This document shows positions 1 to 8,906 of a stretch of 64,000 nucleotides of DNA, one piece after another. The stretch's first letter is position 1. Every line of letters begins with the position of its first letter. Location: NCBI RefSeq assembly GCF_036226365.1, contig NZ_CP108462.1:4648501-4712500 (forward strand), given 5' to 3'. A program made the translations under genes and the position numbers. The notes beneath the pieces were generated by a model. The model did no database searches and was not told the origin of the DNA. It saw only the letters and a program-made list of their open reading frames with translations. This stretch comes from Streptomyces sp. NBC_01262. GTDB lineage: Bacteria; Actinomycetota; Actinomycetes; Streptomycetales; Streptomycetaceae.

Positions 1-2618
1 CCGGCTCGCTTGTCAGAGGTCACCTCGGGAGCGAGGACGTCAAGTCCGTCGGCGAGACGACCGAGTTCCCAGTACACCCCGCCCAGAACCTGCAGAGCCA
101 GGCTGTCGTTCCACCACCTGATCTCCTCCGTGGGATTGATGGCGCGTTCGAGGTGCTCGGCGGCCTCGCGCAGCCGGCCCAGATCGCGACAGGTCATACC
201 GAGGCCGACCAGCCCAAAGCCTTCGAAGTAGCGATTTCCGGTTTCCCGGAAGAGGTCCAGGCCGGCGGTGAAATGCTCGTGCGCACTGTCGAGGTGCGCC
301 ATGCTCCATTCCGCGAAGCCTCTGACGCCGGAGGCCGCTGCTTTGCCTGTCGGCCAGTCGAGTTCCCGGCTGATGTCCCGTATGCGCATCTGGTGATCCA
401 TCGCCTGCCGGACATGGCCCCGGTCCCACCGGATCACTCCGAGGCTGGTGTGCATGGCTGCCTGCCCGTACAGGTCGCCTTCGGCCGTGGCCGCGTCCAG
501 TGCCGTCTGCGCGGTGGCCTGCCAGGTCGCCCGCGGCAGATGGAGCCAGAAGTTGCCGAACAGCGCGCCGGTCAGATGCCAGGCGACGGGACGAGGACCG
601 TGGCGGGCGGTGTGGTTGATGACGGCGAGCAGATTGGCGCGCTCCGCCTCCAGCCACTGTGCGGATCCGGCGGCGGAGGGCATGCCCGGTTGTTCACCGG
701 GGTCGAGGCTGCTGGGCAGCTCCGGGAAGAGCCAAGTCCCCGCGGCGGCACGAGTGGAGTGCGTGTACCAGAGCAGGACGCGCTTCAACGCGGCGTCGCG
801 GTCCTCCGCCCTTTCCTCCAACCGCGCACGCTCCTGCGCGTACTCGCGAAGGAGATCGTGGAAGCGGTACCGGCCCACTGCCGCGGCTTCGATCAGGTGG
901 GCGGCGGCCAAGGCGCCGAGCAGGCGCCGGGCCTGCGGTAGCGGTGTGTCCAGGAGGGTTGCCGCGACTTCGGTGGTGAACTCGGCTCCAGGGAACAGGC
1001 CGAGCAGGCGGAACAGCCGGCGCACGGCAGGCGTCAGAACTCGGTACGACGCGGAAAACGCCGTCCGCAGCGGGGAGCTCTCGTCGCCGTCCGGCTCCAG
1101 CGCCTCCAGACGGTTGCCCTCGGACATCTCGGCGGCCAGATCGGCCAGTCGCAGGCCCGGGTCGCCTGCCAGCCGGGCGGCGGCCACGCGCAGCGCCAGC
1201 GGAAGGCTGCCGCACAGCCGGACCAGCTCGTCGACCACGAGCGGTTCGGCGGAAAGCCGGTCCGCGCCGAGGACCTCGCTCAGCAGTGCGCGGGCCTCGG
1301 TCGGCAGAAGAAGGTCCAACGGCAGGGAGTGCGCCCCGTCGTGGGCGACGAGATCGCCGAGCCGGTTGCGACTGGTGACGATGACGCAGCAGGACGGGCT
1401 GCCGGGAAGCAGCGGACGGACCTGCTCCGCCGAAGCCGCGTTGTCCAGCACGACGAGCAGACGCCGATCGGCAAGCAGGGTCCGGTACACGCGGCCCTGA
1501 GCCTCGACGTTCGAGGGGATCTCCGACGCCACCAGCCCCAGGCTTCGCAGCAGCAGCTCAAGGGCCTCGTTGGGCTGAAGCGGCTGCCGGTCGTGATCGA
1601 ATCCGTGCAGGTTCACGTACAGCTGGCCGTCCGGGAAACGGTCACGCACCTGGTGTGCCCAGTGCACCGCCAGAGCGGTCTTGCCGATACCGGCGGCGCC
1701 GCCGATGGCGGAGATGACCACCGTGTTCGTCGGCGCCTGGCCCTGATCGGGCGGAAGCAACGCGTGCAGTCTGGCGAGTTCGCCGGTGCGGCCGGCGAAT
1801 CCCGCGGCGGCGTGCGGCAGTTCGGCCGGCGCCGACGGAGCGCTGTCGCGTGGCGGCGTCGGTGCGGCCGCGGCCGGGTCGTTGCGGAGGATGAGCTGGT
1901 GGAGCGTTTGCAGCTCCGGCGCCGGGTCGGCCCCGAGTTCTTCGGCAAGCCGTTTGCGTATGCCTTCGTAGTGCTGGAGAGCTTCGGCCTGCAACCCGCA
2001 GCGGTACAGCGCCGTCACCAGCTGCCCCGCCACCCGTTCGTCGAGCGGACGGCCGACGGCCAGTTCTCGCAGCTGAGGGAGGATTTCCTGATGGCGCGCT
2101 CGGCGTAACTGCACCTCGTGGTACTGCAGCAGGGTCTCGATGCGTTCGCTTTCCAGCCTGGCCCGCGTCCCTTCCGCCCACACGCCTGTCAGCCCTGCCA
2201 GTGGTTCGCCGCGCCACATCCCCAGGGCGTGCTCCAGGAGCTCGGCAGCCCGGTCATCGCTGTCGGCCTCCTTCTCGCGGGCCCGGCCGACCAGGTCGCG
2301 AAACCGGTACAGGTCCACCCGCTCGGCCGGCGTCCGAAGCGTGTAGCCGCCCGAACCGCGGTTCAGATGGACGCCGCCCGACTCTGCGTCGGCCAGCCGG
2401 AGCGCGGCCCGCAGCCGGGCGACATAGCCGTAGACCACGTTGCGCACCGAGGCAGGCGGGGTGTCCCCCCACACGCGGTCGATGAGTGCCTCGATCGGCA
2501 CAACGCGATTGGCCTCCAGGAGGAGGACCGCCAGCACGCAGCGTTGGCGAGGCCGGCCGAGGTCGACCTCCTCACCGCCGGCCGACGCATGTACCGGCCC
2601 CAGCAACCGGATGTCCAC
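1..2618 (-). CDS. AfsR/SARP-type STAND transcriptional regulator (3' end cut off)
   Basis: About 872 codons are present; the C-terminus lies beyond the window. The start is GTG at 2618 with GAGGGGA about 7 bases upstream, giving MDIRLLGPVHAS. Domains in order: winged-helix OmpR-like DNA-binding domain (about 1-95), bacterial transcriptional activator domain with its TPR helices (about 95-250), an Ala/Pro linker, then an NB-ARC/STAND ATPase with Walker A GGAAGIGKTA near residue 306, a Walker B-like VVLDNA near 388 and GSLPLAL near 470, followed by TPR-like helices from about 600. This is the AfsR/DnrI family layout, which activates secondary metabolism or local genes. It diverges from the EACC1-caspase pair across 145 bases, so it may control that pair or be its NTPase sensor; this is inference. 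No biosynthetic gene cluster is visible next to it. Confidence 0.9.
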   Translation of the reverse strand, partial: MDIRLLGPVHASAGGEEVDLGRPRQRCVLAVLLLEANRVVPIEALIDRVWGDTPPASVRNVVYGYVARLRAALRLADAESGGVHLNRGSGGYTLRTPAERVDLYRFRDLVGRAREKEADSDDRAAELLEHALGMWRGEPLAGLTGVWAEGTRARLESERIETLLQYHEVQLRRARHQEILPQLRELAVGRPLDERVAGQLVTALYRCGLQAEALQHYEGIRKRLAEELGADPAPELQTLHQLILRNDPAAAAPTPPRDSAPSAPAELPHAAAGFAGRTGELARLHALLPPDQGQAPTNTVVISAIGGAAGIGKTALAVHWAHQVRDRFPDGQLYVNLHGFDHDRQPLQPNEALELLLRSLGLVASEIPSNVEAQGRVYRTLLADRRLLVVLDNAASAEQVRPLLPGSPSCCVIVTSRNRLGDLVAHDGAHSLPLDLLLPTEARALLSEVLGADRLSAEPLVVDELVRLCGSLPLALRVAAARLAGDPGLRLADLAAEMSEGNRLEALEPDGDESSPLRTAFSASYRVLTPAVRRLFRLLGLFPGAEFTTEVAATLLDTPLPQARRLLGALAAAHLIEAAAVGRYRFHDLLREYAQERARLEERAEDRDAALKRVLLWYTHSTRAAAGTWLFPELPSSLDPGEQPGMPSAAGSAQWLEAERANLLAVINHTARHGPRPVAWHLTGALFGNFWLHLPRATWQATAQTALDAATAEGDLYGQAAMHTSLGVIRWDRGHVRQAMDHQMRIRDISRELDWPTGKAAASGVRGFAEWSMAHLDSAHEHFTAGLDLFRETGNRYFEGFGLVGLGMTCRDLGRLREAAEHLERAINPTEEIRWWNDSLALQVLGGVYWELGRLADGLDVLAPEVTSDKRA

Positions 2619-2763
2619 CGGCCCGTCCCCTCGTGAGTGCCTACCGTTGACCATGGTCCCGGCCCTGCGACCTGGACATCCATCTTTCCTCAACATTCCG
2701 TCCGCCATGCCCTCGGCAGGATGGGCCTTCGGCTCGCACCATCAGACGATCAGAGGGGATTCT
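2619..2763. promoter_or_regulatory. Divergent intergenic region between STAND regulator and EACC1 gene
   Basis: These 145 bases separate two divergent start codons and must hold both promoters. I see no convincing -10/-35 pair or SARP-type heptameric direct repeats by eye. The EACC1 ribosome binding site (AGAGGGGA) lies at its right end. Confidence 0.4.
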
Positions 2764-3132
2764 GTGCCGCGCACAGGAAATGCAGACGCGTATGCGGAAC
2801 CAGGGATCGAGTTGGCGGTGTCCGATCCGTCACAGCTCTCGTCGCTGCGCGACTGGCTACGCGAGGGGCTGCGCACCCAGCCCGGATTCGAGGTGACGGT
2901 GGTTGCCGGGGCACCGGGTCCCGGTGAGCTCGGCGTACTGGACGTCGTGAGCGTGCTGGCCGGCAGCAGTGGGGTGGCCGTAGTAGCGGCGATCAAGACG
3001 CTTCCCGACTTCATCCGCTCGCGGCGCAGCGGCTTCCGGATCGAGACGACCGTCCATGGCCGCCCGTTCGTCCTGGACGCGACCAACGTCGATGACGTGA
3101 TGCCGATCCTGGAGCAGTTGCTCGGTGACTGA
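2764..3132 (+). CDS. EACC1-like effector-associated constant component
   Basis: A 122-residue cytoplasmic protein starting at GTG 2764, preceded by AGAGGGGA at good spacing; the longer in-frame extension upstream would run into the regulator's promoter and has no better site. It resembles the EACC1 family: an N-terminal strand-helix region (SDPSQLSSLRDWLREGL), a central Gly/Ala segment (VVSVLAGSSGVAVVAAIK) followed by a helix and a C-terminal domain reading IETTVHGRPFVLDATN. EACC1 proteins are known as constant partners of caspase-like, trypsin-like and TIR effectors in bacterial conflict systems. The stop overlaps the start of the caspase gene by 8 bases, so the two are translationally coupled. 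Family assignment is from pattern recall rather than a search. Confidence 0.7.
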   Translation: MPRTGNADAYAEPGIELAVSDPSQLSSLRDWLREGLRTQPGFEVTVVAGAPGPGELGVLDVVSVLAGSSGVAVVAAIKTLPDFIRSRRSGFRIETTVHGRPFVLDATNVDDVMPILEQLLGD

Positions 3133-4642
3133 GCCTGTCTTGTGGCGCGACTATTCACGATCGCGCGCGGTGCTGATCGGCACCTGGGACTACGACCATC
3201 TGGCATCGGTGCCGGCGGCGCGCAACAGCCTGGAACGGATGGCGGCGCTGCTGACCGGACCGCTGTGCGGATGGCCGACGGACCGGGTGCACACGGTGCG
3301 CAACGCCCGTCGGCGTGGCAACCTGCCCGACCGGCTGATGCACATGTTCGACGGCGTCACGGACACCGCCTTGTTCTACTTCACGGGACACGGCCAGCTG
3401 CACGACGACGAGCTGTGTTTGGCGTTGAGGCAATCGCCGACGGCCGGTCCGCGCCGGCTGACGACCGGACTGCAGTTCTCCGATGTGCGCGCCGCACTGC
3501 GCGAGTGCGACGCGAAGACGAAGATCATAATTCTGGACTGCTGCTTCTCCGGCCGCGCGACCTGCGCCGGGAACAGCCTGGCAGCGACGTCCGCAGACGT
3601 GATCGACATGACGCTGGGCACCGGGGCGTTCACCATGGCGGCCAGCGGCGCGTACCGGACCGCGTGGTTCGAGACCGAGCCGGGCACGGGCAGACCGCAG
3701 ACCTACTTCACCAAATACCTCATCGACACGATCGAGACCGGACTGCCCGACCACCCCGACGGCCTGCCGCTGGGCACTGTCTTCGCCCGGACCGCCGACG
3801 CTCTGGCCCGCGACCGCCGGCCGGAACCCACCCGGTCCGTCCGGCACGACGCGGACCGGTTCATCCTGGCCCGCAACGCCGCCGGGTCCGCCGGGCCCGC
3901 CGGGAACCGGCTGCCCGAACCGGAAGGTCCACCGCCCCCTGACGAGCATCCCCGCAAGCGGCTGCTCGCCCGCCGCACCCTTGCGCTCGCCGGGCTCTGC
4001 GCCGCCGCGGCACTGACCGCGGTCCTCGGACTCGTAACCCCGGGCTCCGGTGACAGGGCCCAGCCGACCGTAGGAACGACGCACACGGCGGATCCGGGCA
4101 CCGGCACGGGGGCGGGATCGCCGCACCCCTCCGGCACCGACGTCCCGGACAGCGCCTCGCCGACGGCCTCGGGCCGAGGCCGGGACAGCCCGGGCCCCAC
4201 GGTCCCCCCGTCCCGATCCGCCTCGCCGACGCAGAACGGAACCTCCAGCGGGAACCCGGGCGCTCACGCAACCACGAGCGAGAGCCCGACGGCGTACGCG
4301 ACCGCGGGCGTGAGCATGAGCGACGACCCCGACGCGATCGAGGGCTCCGAGGCCTTCGCCGGCGCCGCCGGCGGCTGCGCCGTCTGGCTCGACGACGACG
4401 GCTCCGGCGATCTGTACGGAATGCTGAACACCAGTTATCTGGAGTCGTGCAATGCCGTGCTCCACCGGAACGACGGGCTGAAGGTCAGCCTCTCGGCCTC
4501 GTTCGGCGCCGAACGCACCAGCGCGATATCGGACGTCGGTCACACGATGTGGATCTGCGTCTGGGAACAGGGCGACAGTATCGACACGCAGCAGTGCTCC
4601 GCCCGGGTCGGGATGCACGGCGACACTCCCAGGGTGGAGTGA
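3125..4642 (+). CDS. Caspase-family (metacaspase-like) protease with membrane anchor
   Basis: The 505-residue protein begins ATG-free at GTG 3125, overlapping EACC1. Residues about 10-255 form a caspase C14-type domain: beta strand RAVLIGTWDY, catalytic His89 in FYFTGHGQ and catalytic Cys140 in IILDCCFSG. A single hydrophobic helix at about 287-305 is followed by a 110-residue Ser/Thr/Pro/Gly linker and a C-terminal domain (about 420-505) with four cysteines and WLDDDGSGDLYG, so the protease would be cytoplasmic and the C-terminus outside. The family cleaves after basic or acidic residues; the substrate here is unknown. Coupling to EACC1 and a divergent STAND NTPase fits a predicted suicide or antiphage module. 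The extracytoplasmic C-terminal domain is not recognised. Confidence 0.85.
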   Translation: MTEPVLWRDYSRSRAVLIGTWDYDHLASVPAARNSLERMAALLTGPLCGWPTDRVHTVRNARRRGNLPDRLMHMFDGVTDTALFYFTGHGQLHDDELCLALRQSPTAGPRRLTTGLQFSDVRAALRECDAKTKIIILDCCFSGRATCAGNSLAATSADVIDMTLGTGAFTMAASGAYRTAWFETEPGTGRPQTYFTKYLIDTIETGLPDHPDGLPLGTVFARTADALARDRRPEPTRSVRHDADRFILARNAAGSAGPAGNRLPEPEGPPPPDEHPRKRLLARRTLALAGLCAAAALTAVLGLVTPGSGDRAQPTVGTTHTADPGTGTGAGSPHPSGTDVPDSASPTASGRGRDSPGPTVPPSRSASPTQNGTSSGNPGAHATTSESPTAYATAGVSMSDDPDAIEGSEAFAGAAGGCAVWLDDDGSGDLYGMLNTSYLESCNAVLHRNDGLKVSLSASFGAERTSAISDVGHTMWICVWEQGDSIDTQQCSARVGMHGDTPRVE

Positions 4643-4703
4643 CGGCCGGGTGCCGACTGGTACCGTCCTGGCCCGCTGGGCAAGACGGAAGGGGTGCTGC
4701 ACC

Positions 4704-5924
4704 ATGCGAATCCTCATGGTCGGAGCGGGAGGCGTGGGCACGGCGATCACCAGGATCGCGGCCCGGCGGGCGTTCTTCGAGCACATGGTCGTCGCCGACT
4801 ACGACCGGACGCGGGCTGAGGCGGCCGTCGCCGGGCTCGGGGAGGGCGGGACCAGGTTCACGGCGGCGCGGCTGGACGCTTCGGACACGGCGGGGGTGCG
4901 GGCCGCCCTGGCCGAGCATCGGTGCGATGTTCTGCTCAATGCCACGGACCCCCGGTTCGTGCTGCCGCTGTTCGAGGCGGCGCTCGGCCACGGTGCCCAC
5001 TACCTCGACATGGCGATGTCACTGTCCCGGCCGCATCCGTCCCGCCCCTACGAGGAGTGCGGCGTCAAGCTGGGAGACGCGCAGTTCGAACGGGCCGCCG
5101 AGTGGGAGGCCGCAGGGCGGCTCGCGCTGGTCGGGATGGGAGTGGAGCCGGGTCTGTCGGATGTCTTCGCCCGGTACGCCGCCGACGCGCTCTTCGACGA
5201 GATCGAGGAGATCGGCATCCGCGACGGCGCCAACCTGGTCGTGGACGGCTACGACTTCGCTCCGTCCTTCAGCATCTGGACGACCATCGAGGAATGCCTG
5301 AACCCACCGGTCGTCTACGAGGAGGGACGGGGCTGGTTCACCACGCCGCCCTTCAGCGAGCCGGAGGTCTTCGACTTCCCGGAGGGCATCGGGCCGGTGG
5401 AGTGCGTCAACGTGGAGCACGAGGAGGTGCTGCTGGTCCCACGGTGGCTGACGGCCGGGCGGGTCACCTTCAAGTACGGCCTCGGCGACGAGTTCATCGC
5501 CGTCCTGCGGACCCTCCACAAGCTCGGCCTGGACCGTACGGATCCGGTCACCGTACGCAGTGGCACCGGCACGGCCGCGGTCTCCCCACGGGACGTGGTC
5601 GCCGCCTGCCTGCCCGACCCTGCCGGTCTCGGTGACCGCATGCACGGCAAGACGTGCGCGGGCACCTGGGTCAAGGGCACCAAGGACGGGAAGCCCCGGG
5701 AGGTCTACCTCTACCACGTGGTCGACAACCAGTGGTCGATGCAGGAGTACGGCTCCCAGGCCGTGGTCTGGCAGACCGCGATCAACCCGGTGGCCGCCCT
5801 CGAACTCATCGCGTCAGGAGTCTGGAACGGCAGCGGGGTGCTCGGCCCCGAGGCACTGCCGCCCCGGCCGTTCCTCGACCTGCTGACCGAGTACGGCTCG
5901 CCGTGGGGGATGCGCGAGCAATGA
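4704..5924 (+). CDS. Saccharopine dehydrogenase-family protein
   Basis: A 406-residue NAD(P)-dependent enzyme. ATG 4704 is chosen because GGAAGGGG stands about 9 bases upstream and the dinucleotide-binding motif GAGGVG begins at residue 7. The N-terminal Rossmann domain is followed by the family's catalytic domain, with ATDPRF, DMAMS and GVEPGLSDVFA in the expected order, and a C-terminal QAVVWQTAINP segment. Members include lysine-forming saccharopine reductase and carboxynorspermidine synthase; which reaction runs here cannot be read from the sequence. The stop overlaps the permease start (ATGA), so enzyme and transporter form an operon, perhaps for uptake and conversion of an amino acid or polyamine. 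Confidence 0.85.
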   Translation: MRILMVGAGGVGTAITRIAARRAFFEHMVVADYDRTRAEAAVAGLGEGGTRFTAARLDASDTAGVRAALAEHRCDVLLNATDPRFVLPLFEAALGHGAHYLDMAMSLSRPHPSRPYEECGVKLGDAQFERAAEWEAAGRLALVGMGVEPGLSDVFARYAADALFDEIEEIGIRDGANLVVDGYDFAPSFSIWTTIEECLNPPVVYEEGRGWFTTPPFSEPEVFDFPEGIGPVECVNVEHEEVLLVPRWLTAGRVTFKYGLGDEFIAVLRTLHKLGLDRTDPVTVRSGTGTAAVSPRDVVAACLPDPAGLGDRMHGKTCAGTWVKGTKDGKPREVYLYHVVDNQWSMQEYGSQAVVWQTAINPVAALELIASGVWNGSGVLGPEALPPRPFLDLLTEYGSPWGMREQ

Positions 5925-7399
5925 CGCACACCGACACGGGCCCGCCCGCCGAACTGAAGGCCAACGCGATCGGCTTCGTCGACGCGCTCGTCATCGGGCT
6001 CAACGCCACCTCCCCGGCGTACTCGCTGGCCGCCGTCATCGGCCCGATCGTGGCGCTCGTGGGCATCTACGCCCCCGGCGTGATGTTCGCGTCGTTCGTG
6101 CCGATGCTGCTGATCGCGTCGGCGTTCTACTACCTCAACAAGGTCGACCAGGACTGCGGCACGACGTTCTCCTGGGTCACCCGGGCCATGGGCCCCTGGG
6201 CCGGGTGGCTCGGCGGCTGGGCCATCGCGATGACCGGGGTCCTGGTGGTCGGGTCGCTGGCGGACGTCGCCGTGACCTTCACCCTGCTCGCCTTCAACCT
6301 CGACAGCTGGGTCGCCAACGACTTCGTACGCCAGTTGCTCACCGTGCTGCTCATCCTGGTGATGACGGCCGTGTGCGTGATCGGCATCGAGGTGTCGTCC
6401 AAGGTGCAGAACATCCTCATCCTCGCGCAGATCGCCTTCCTGCTGATCTTCGTCGTGGTGTCGCTCTACCGCGTCTACGCCGGTACCAGCGCCTTCGATT
6501 CCGTAAAGCCGTCGATCGAGTGGATGAACCCCTTCGGGGCCGGAGGCGCCGCGCTCACCGGAGCCCTGCTGCTGGGCGTGTTCATCTACTGGGGCTGGGA
6601 GTCGGCGGTCAATCTCACCGAGGAGACCGAGGACTCCGCCACCACTCCCGGCAAGGCCGCCGTCTGGTCGACGGTCGTGCTGCTGGTGACCTACGTGTCC
6701 GTCGGCTTCGCGGTCGTGGCGTACGCCGGGACGGCCTACCTGGCCGACAACGCCGACGAGGAGGAGTTCGTCTTCGCCCTGCTCGCCGGTGAGGTGATGG
6801 GCCGCTGGGACTGGATCGTGCTGCTGGCGGTCTCGACCTCCGCGCTGGCCTCTACGCAGACGACGATCATCCCGGCGTCGCGCACAGCGCTGTCCATGGC
6901 CCGCCGTCGCGCGCTGCCCGCGCACTTCGCCCACATCCACCCGCGGTTCCGCACGCCCGACGTGAGCACCTGGTGGGTCGCGGGCATCGCCATCGTCTGG
7001 TACGTCGTCGTCAACCGGATCAGCACCAACGCCCTCTTCGACTCGCTCACGGCGCTGTCCCTGCTGATCGCGTTCTACTACGCGCTCACCGGCGTCGCCT
7101 GCGCGGTCTACTACCGCCGCCATCTGACCGAGAGCGTCCGCAACTTCGTGCTCATCGGCCTCGGCCCGCTGGTCGGCGCCGGGCTGCTGACCTGGCTTCT
7201 GGTGAAGTCGGTCTCCGACATGTCCGACCCGGCCAACTCCTACAGCGGCACCTCGTGGTTCGGGCTCGGGCCCCCGCTCGTCATCGGCATCGGCATCTCC
7301 GTCGCAGGTGTCGTTCTCATGGTCGCGTGGCGGCTGATGGCGCCCGCCTTCTGGTCGGAACGCCCGGGTGTGGCCGACCCCGAGCTGGTCCACGAGTGA
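5921..7399 (+). CDS. APC-family amino acid permease
   Basis: This 492-residue integral membrane protein starts at ATG 5921, sharing ATGA with the upstream dehydrogenase. About twelve hydrophobic segments are visible. The first helix region (GLNATSPAYSLAAVIG) carries the small-residue substrate loop of the amino acid-polyamine-organocation family, and VNLTEETEDSATTPGKA resembles the conserved loop after helix 6. Substrate is unknown, but amino acid or polyamine is likely given its partner. A strong hairpin follows the stop. Confidence 0.85.
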   Translation: MTHTDTGPPAELKANAIGFVDALVIGLNATSPAYSLAAVIGPIVALVGIYAPGVMFASFVPMLLIASAFYYLNKVDQDCGTTFSWVTRAMGPWAGWLGGWAIAMTGVLVVGSLADVAVTFTLLAFNLDSWVANDFVRQLLTVLLILVMTAVCVIGIEVSSKVQNILILAQIAFLLIFVVVSLYRVYAGTSAFDSVKPSIEWMNPFGAGGAALTGALLLGVFIYWGWESAVNLTEETEDSATTPGKAAVWSTVVLLVTYVSVGFAVVAYAGTAYLADNADEEEFVFALLAGEVMGRWDWIVLLAVSTSALASTQTTIIPASRTALSMARRRALPAHFAHIHPRFRTPDVSTWWVAGIAIVWYVVVNRISTNALFDSLTALSLLIAFYYALTGVACAVYYRRHLTESVRNFVLIGLGPLVGAGLLTWLLVKSVSDMSDPANSYSGTSWFGLGPPLVIGIGISVAGVVLMVAWRLMAPAFWSERPGVADPELVHE

Positions 7400-7437
7400 G
7401 GGGCAGCGGCCCGGGTCGAAACCCGGACCGCCGCCCC
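7400..7437. terminator. Bidirectional hairpin terminator
   Basis: GGGGC at 7400-7404 pairs with GCCCC at 7433-7437, with further pairing inward through GCGG/CCGC and CCGGGT/ACCCGG around a CGAA loop. It lies between the convergent permease and metalloprotease genes and can stop both. There is no T-run, as is usual in high-GC actinomycetes. Confidence 0.75.
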
Positions 7438-7445
7438 TGCGAGGA

Positions 7446-8807
7446 TCAGTATCCGTAGCGGTTCTTGATGTGGCGCCAGAAGTCGCGGACCATCCACTTG
7501 TCGAACTCGGTGATCTGCGTCGCGGAGCCGGCGTTCATGATGAAGCCGCCGACGTCGGGCGTCGGGGTCCAGTCGTAGAAGTCGTCCAGGCCGAAGGTGT
7601 GGCCGACCTCGTGCAGATAGATGTGCAGGTTCTCCTCGTCCAGGGCGTTCGTGAAGTACTCCTGGTCGACGCGCTGGCCCCAGTCACCGCCGGCGCCGCC
7701 GAAGCCCATGCCCTTGGTGAGCCAGAGGGACAGGTCGTAGTGGCGCGCTTCCTTGCCGGGGCACTGGGAGTAGTCGCCGTCCTGGTGGAAGAACCGGCCG
7801 CAGGGCGGGGCGCACTGAGGGGCGCCGCCCTCGTCGAGGTTGCCGGCGTAGATGTCGACGGAGTCGTCGGTCCACTTCAGGGTGGAGCGGTCCTTGACGG
7901 CCCAGCCGACGACCTTGACCGGGACCTTGGCGTAGGGCCACTGGTTGTAGCCCGTGCCGTCCTCGGAGAGGGCGTCGATCCACTTCGCGAACTGCTTCTG
8001 CAGCGTCGCTTCGATCTGGTCGCGGAGGGTGGCGGTGACCGGGTTGTCGGAGTCCCAGCGGACGCAGTAGTTGATGGTGCCCTTGTTGGCCATGATCTGG
8101 TCGAAGCCGTAGTTCTTGAAACCGTAGAGGTCGCTGTACGTCGACACCATGTGGTCCCAGGTCTGGCCGAGCTGCGTGGCGATGCCGGACGGCGGGTTCC
8201 ACTCGGCCGCGCTCGCGGCGGTCGCTGTGGCGGTGGCTGTGGCTGTGGCTGTGGCTGTGGGCTCGGTGCTGGCCTCGGCGGTGGGGGTGGCCGTGGGGGA
8301 ACTGGACTCGCTGAAGCTGGGGGCGGCGGTCGCACTGGAGCTCGGGGTCGCGTCCACGCCGGAGTCGCAGGTCTTGCCGTTGAGCTTGAAGGAAGTGGGT
8401 ACCGAGGTGGCGCCGGACCGCGAGGCGATGAAGCCGGTGCTGACCGTGCCTCCGGTGGCCAGCGAGCCGCTCCCCTTGATGCTCTGGACCTTTACGCTCG
8501 TGCCGGACTGGCTCCAGGTGCCGTCCCAGCCCTCGGTGACCTTCTCGCCACCGGTGAGTTTGAAGGTGAGCCGCCATTTGGTGACCGGCTTGCCCGAGTT
8601 GGAGATCTTGACGGCTGTCTGGAAGCCGTTGTCCCACTGGCTGGTGACGCTGTAGTCCACCGAGCAACTGGCCTCGGCACCGTTCGCGAGAATGGGCACC
8701 AGGGCGCCGGTCCCCGCCACCAGCGTGGCGGCGAGCGCGAGCGGGACGGGGCGCAGGACGCGCCTCCTCAGCCCGTGCTTGGGTTCGGTCCCGGGTTTCT
8801 TGCGCAT
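7446..8807 (-). CDS. Secreted zinc metalloprotease with N-terminal cellulose-binding CBM2
   Basis: 453 residues. A signal peptide (positively charged MRKKPGTEPKHGLRRR, hydrophobic core, cleavage near ANGAEA) is followed by a CBM2-type module (about 48-150) bounded by two cysteines and carrying surface tryptophans in QWDNGF, TKWRL and WDGTW. A Ser/Thr/Pro and Ala-Thr repeat linker (about 152-200) leads to the protease domain. The zinc motif HEVGHTFGLDD starts at His399 (HExxHxxGxxD, Asp409), and FIMNAGS supplies a Met-turn at 424, as in metzincin-type peptidases. The enzyme probably works while bound to cellulose or chitin. Family subtype is not certain. Confidence 0.88.
   Translation of the reverse strand: MRKKPGTEPKHGLRRRVLRPVPLALAATLVAGTGALVPILANGAEASCSVDYSVTSQWDNGFQTAVKISNSGKPVTKWRLTFKLTGGEKVTEGWDGTWSQSGTSVKVQSIKGSGSLATGGTVSTGFIASRSGATSVPTSFKLNGKTCDSGVDATPSSSATAAPSFSESSSPTATPTAEASTEPTATATATATATATAASAAEWNPPSGIATQLGQTWDHMVSTYSDLYGFKNYGFDQIMANKGTINYCVRWDSDNPVTATLRDQIEATLQKQFAKWIDALSEDGTGYNQWPYAKVPVKVVGWAVKDRSTLKWTDDSVDIYAGNLDEGGAPQCAPPCGRFFHQDGDYSQCPGKEARHYDLSLWLTKGMGFGGAGGDWGQRVDQEYFTNALDEENLHIYLHEVGHTFGLDDFYDWTPTPDVGGFIMNAGSATQITEFDKWMVRDFWRHIKNRYGY
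8219..8262. repeat. Short tandem repeat encoding an Ala-Thr linker
   Basis: The hexamer GTGGCT/GTGGCG recurs about six times in a row on the plus strand and encodes alternating Thr-Ala residues in the linker between the CBM2 and protease domains of the metalloprotease. It is a coding minisatellite and likely varies in copy number. Confidence 0.6.
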
Positions 8808-8906
8808 GCGCTGACTCCTCTGACGCCACGTCCGCTGGTGCTTTCGCGGATCTCATGCGTAAGTGGCCGCTGCGGGGAGCAAGGTTGCCGTTCTGCGCGA
8901 GGGAAC

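Noticed and set aside
2440..2763. Longer N-terminus for the EACC1-like protein from an upstream ATG
   Set aside because: It would overlap the divergent regulator's coding sequence and promoter; GTG 2764 has a proper ribosome site and gives the usual family length.
8219..8262. Array of short repeats that could suggest a CRISPR
   Set aside because: Hexamer coding repeats in a linker, without spacers; a minisatellite, not CRISPR.
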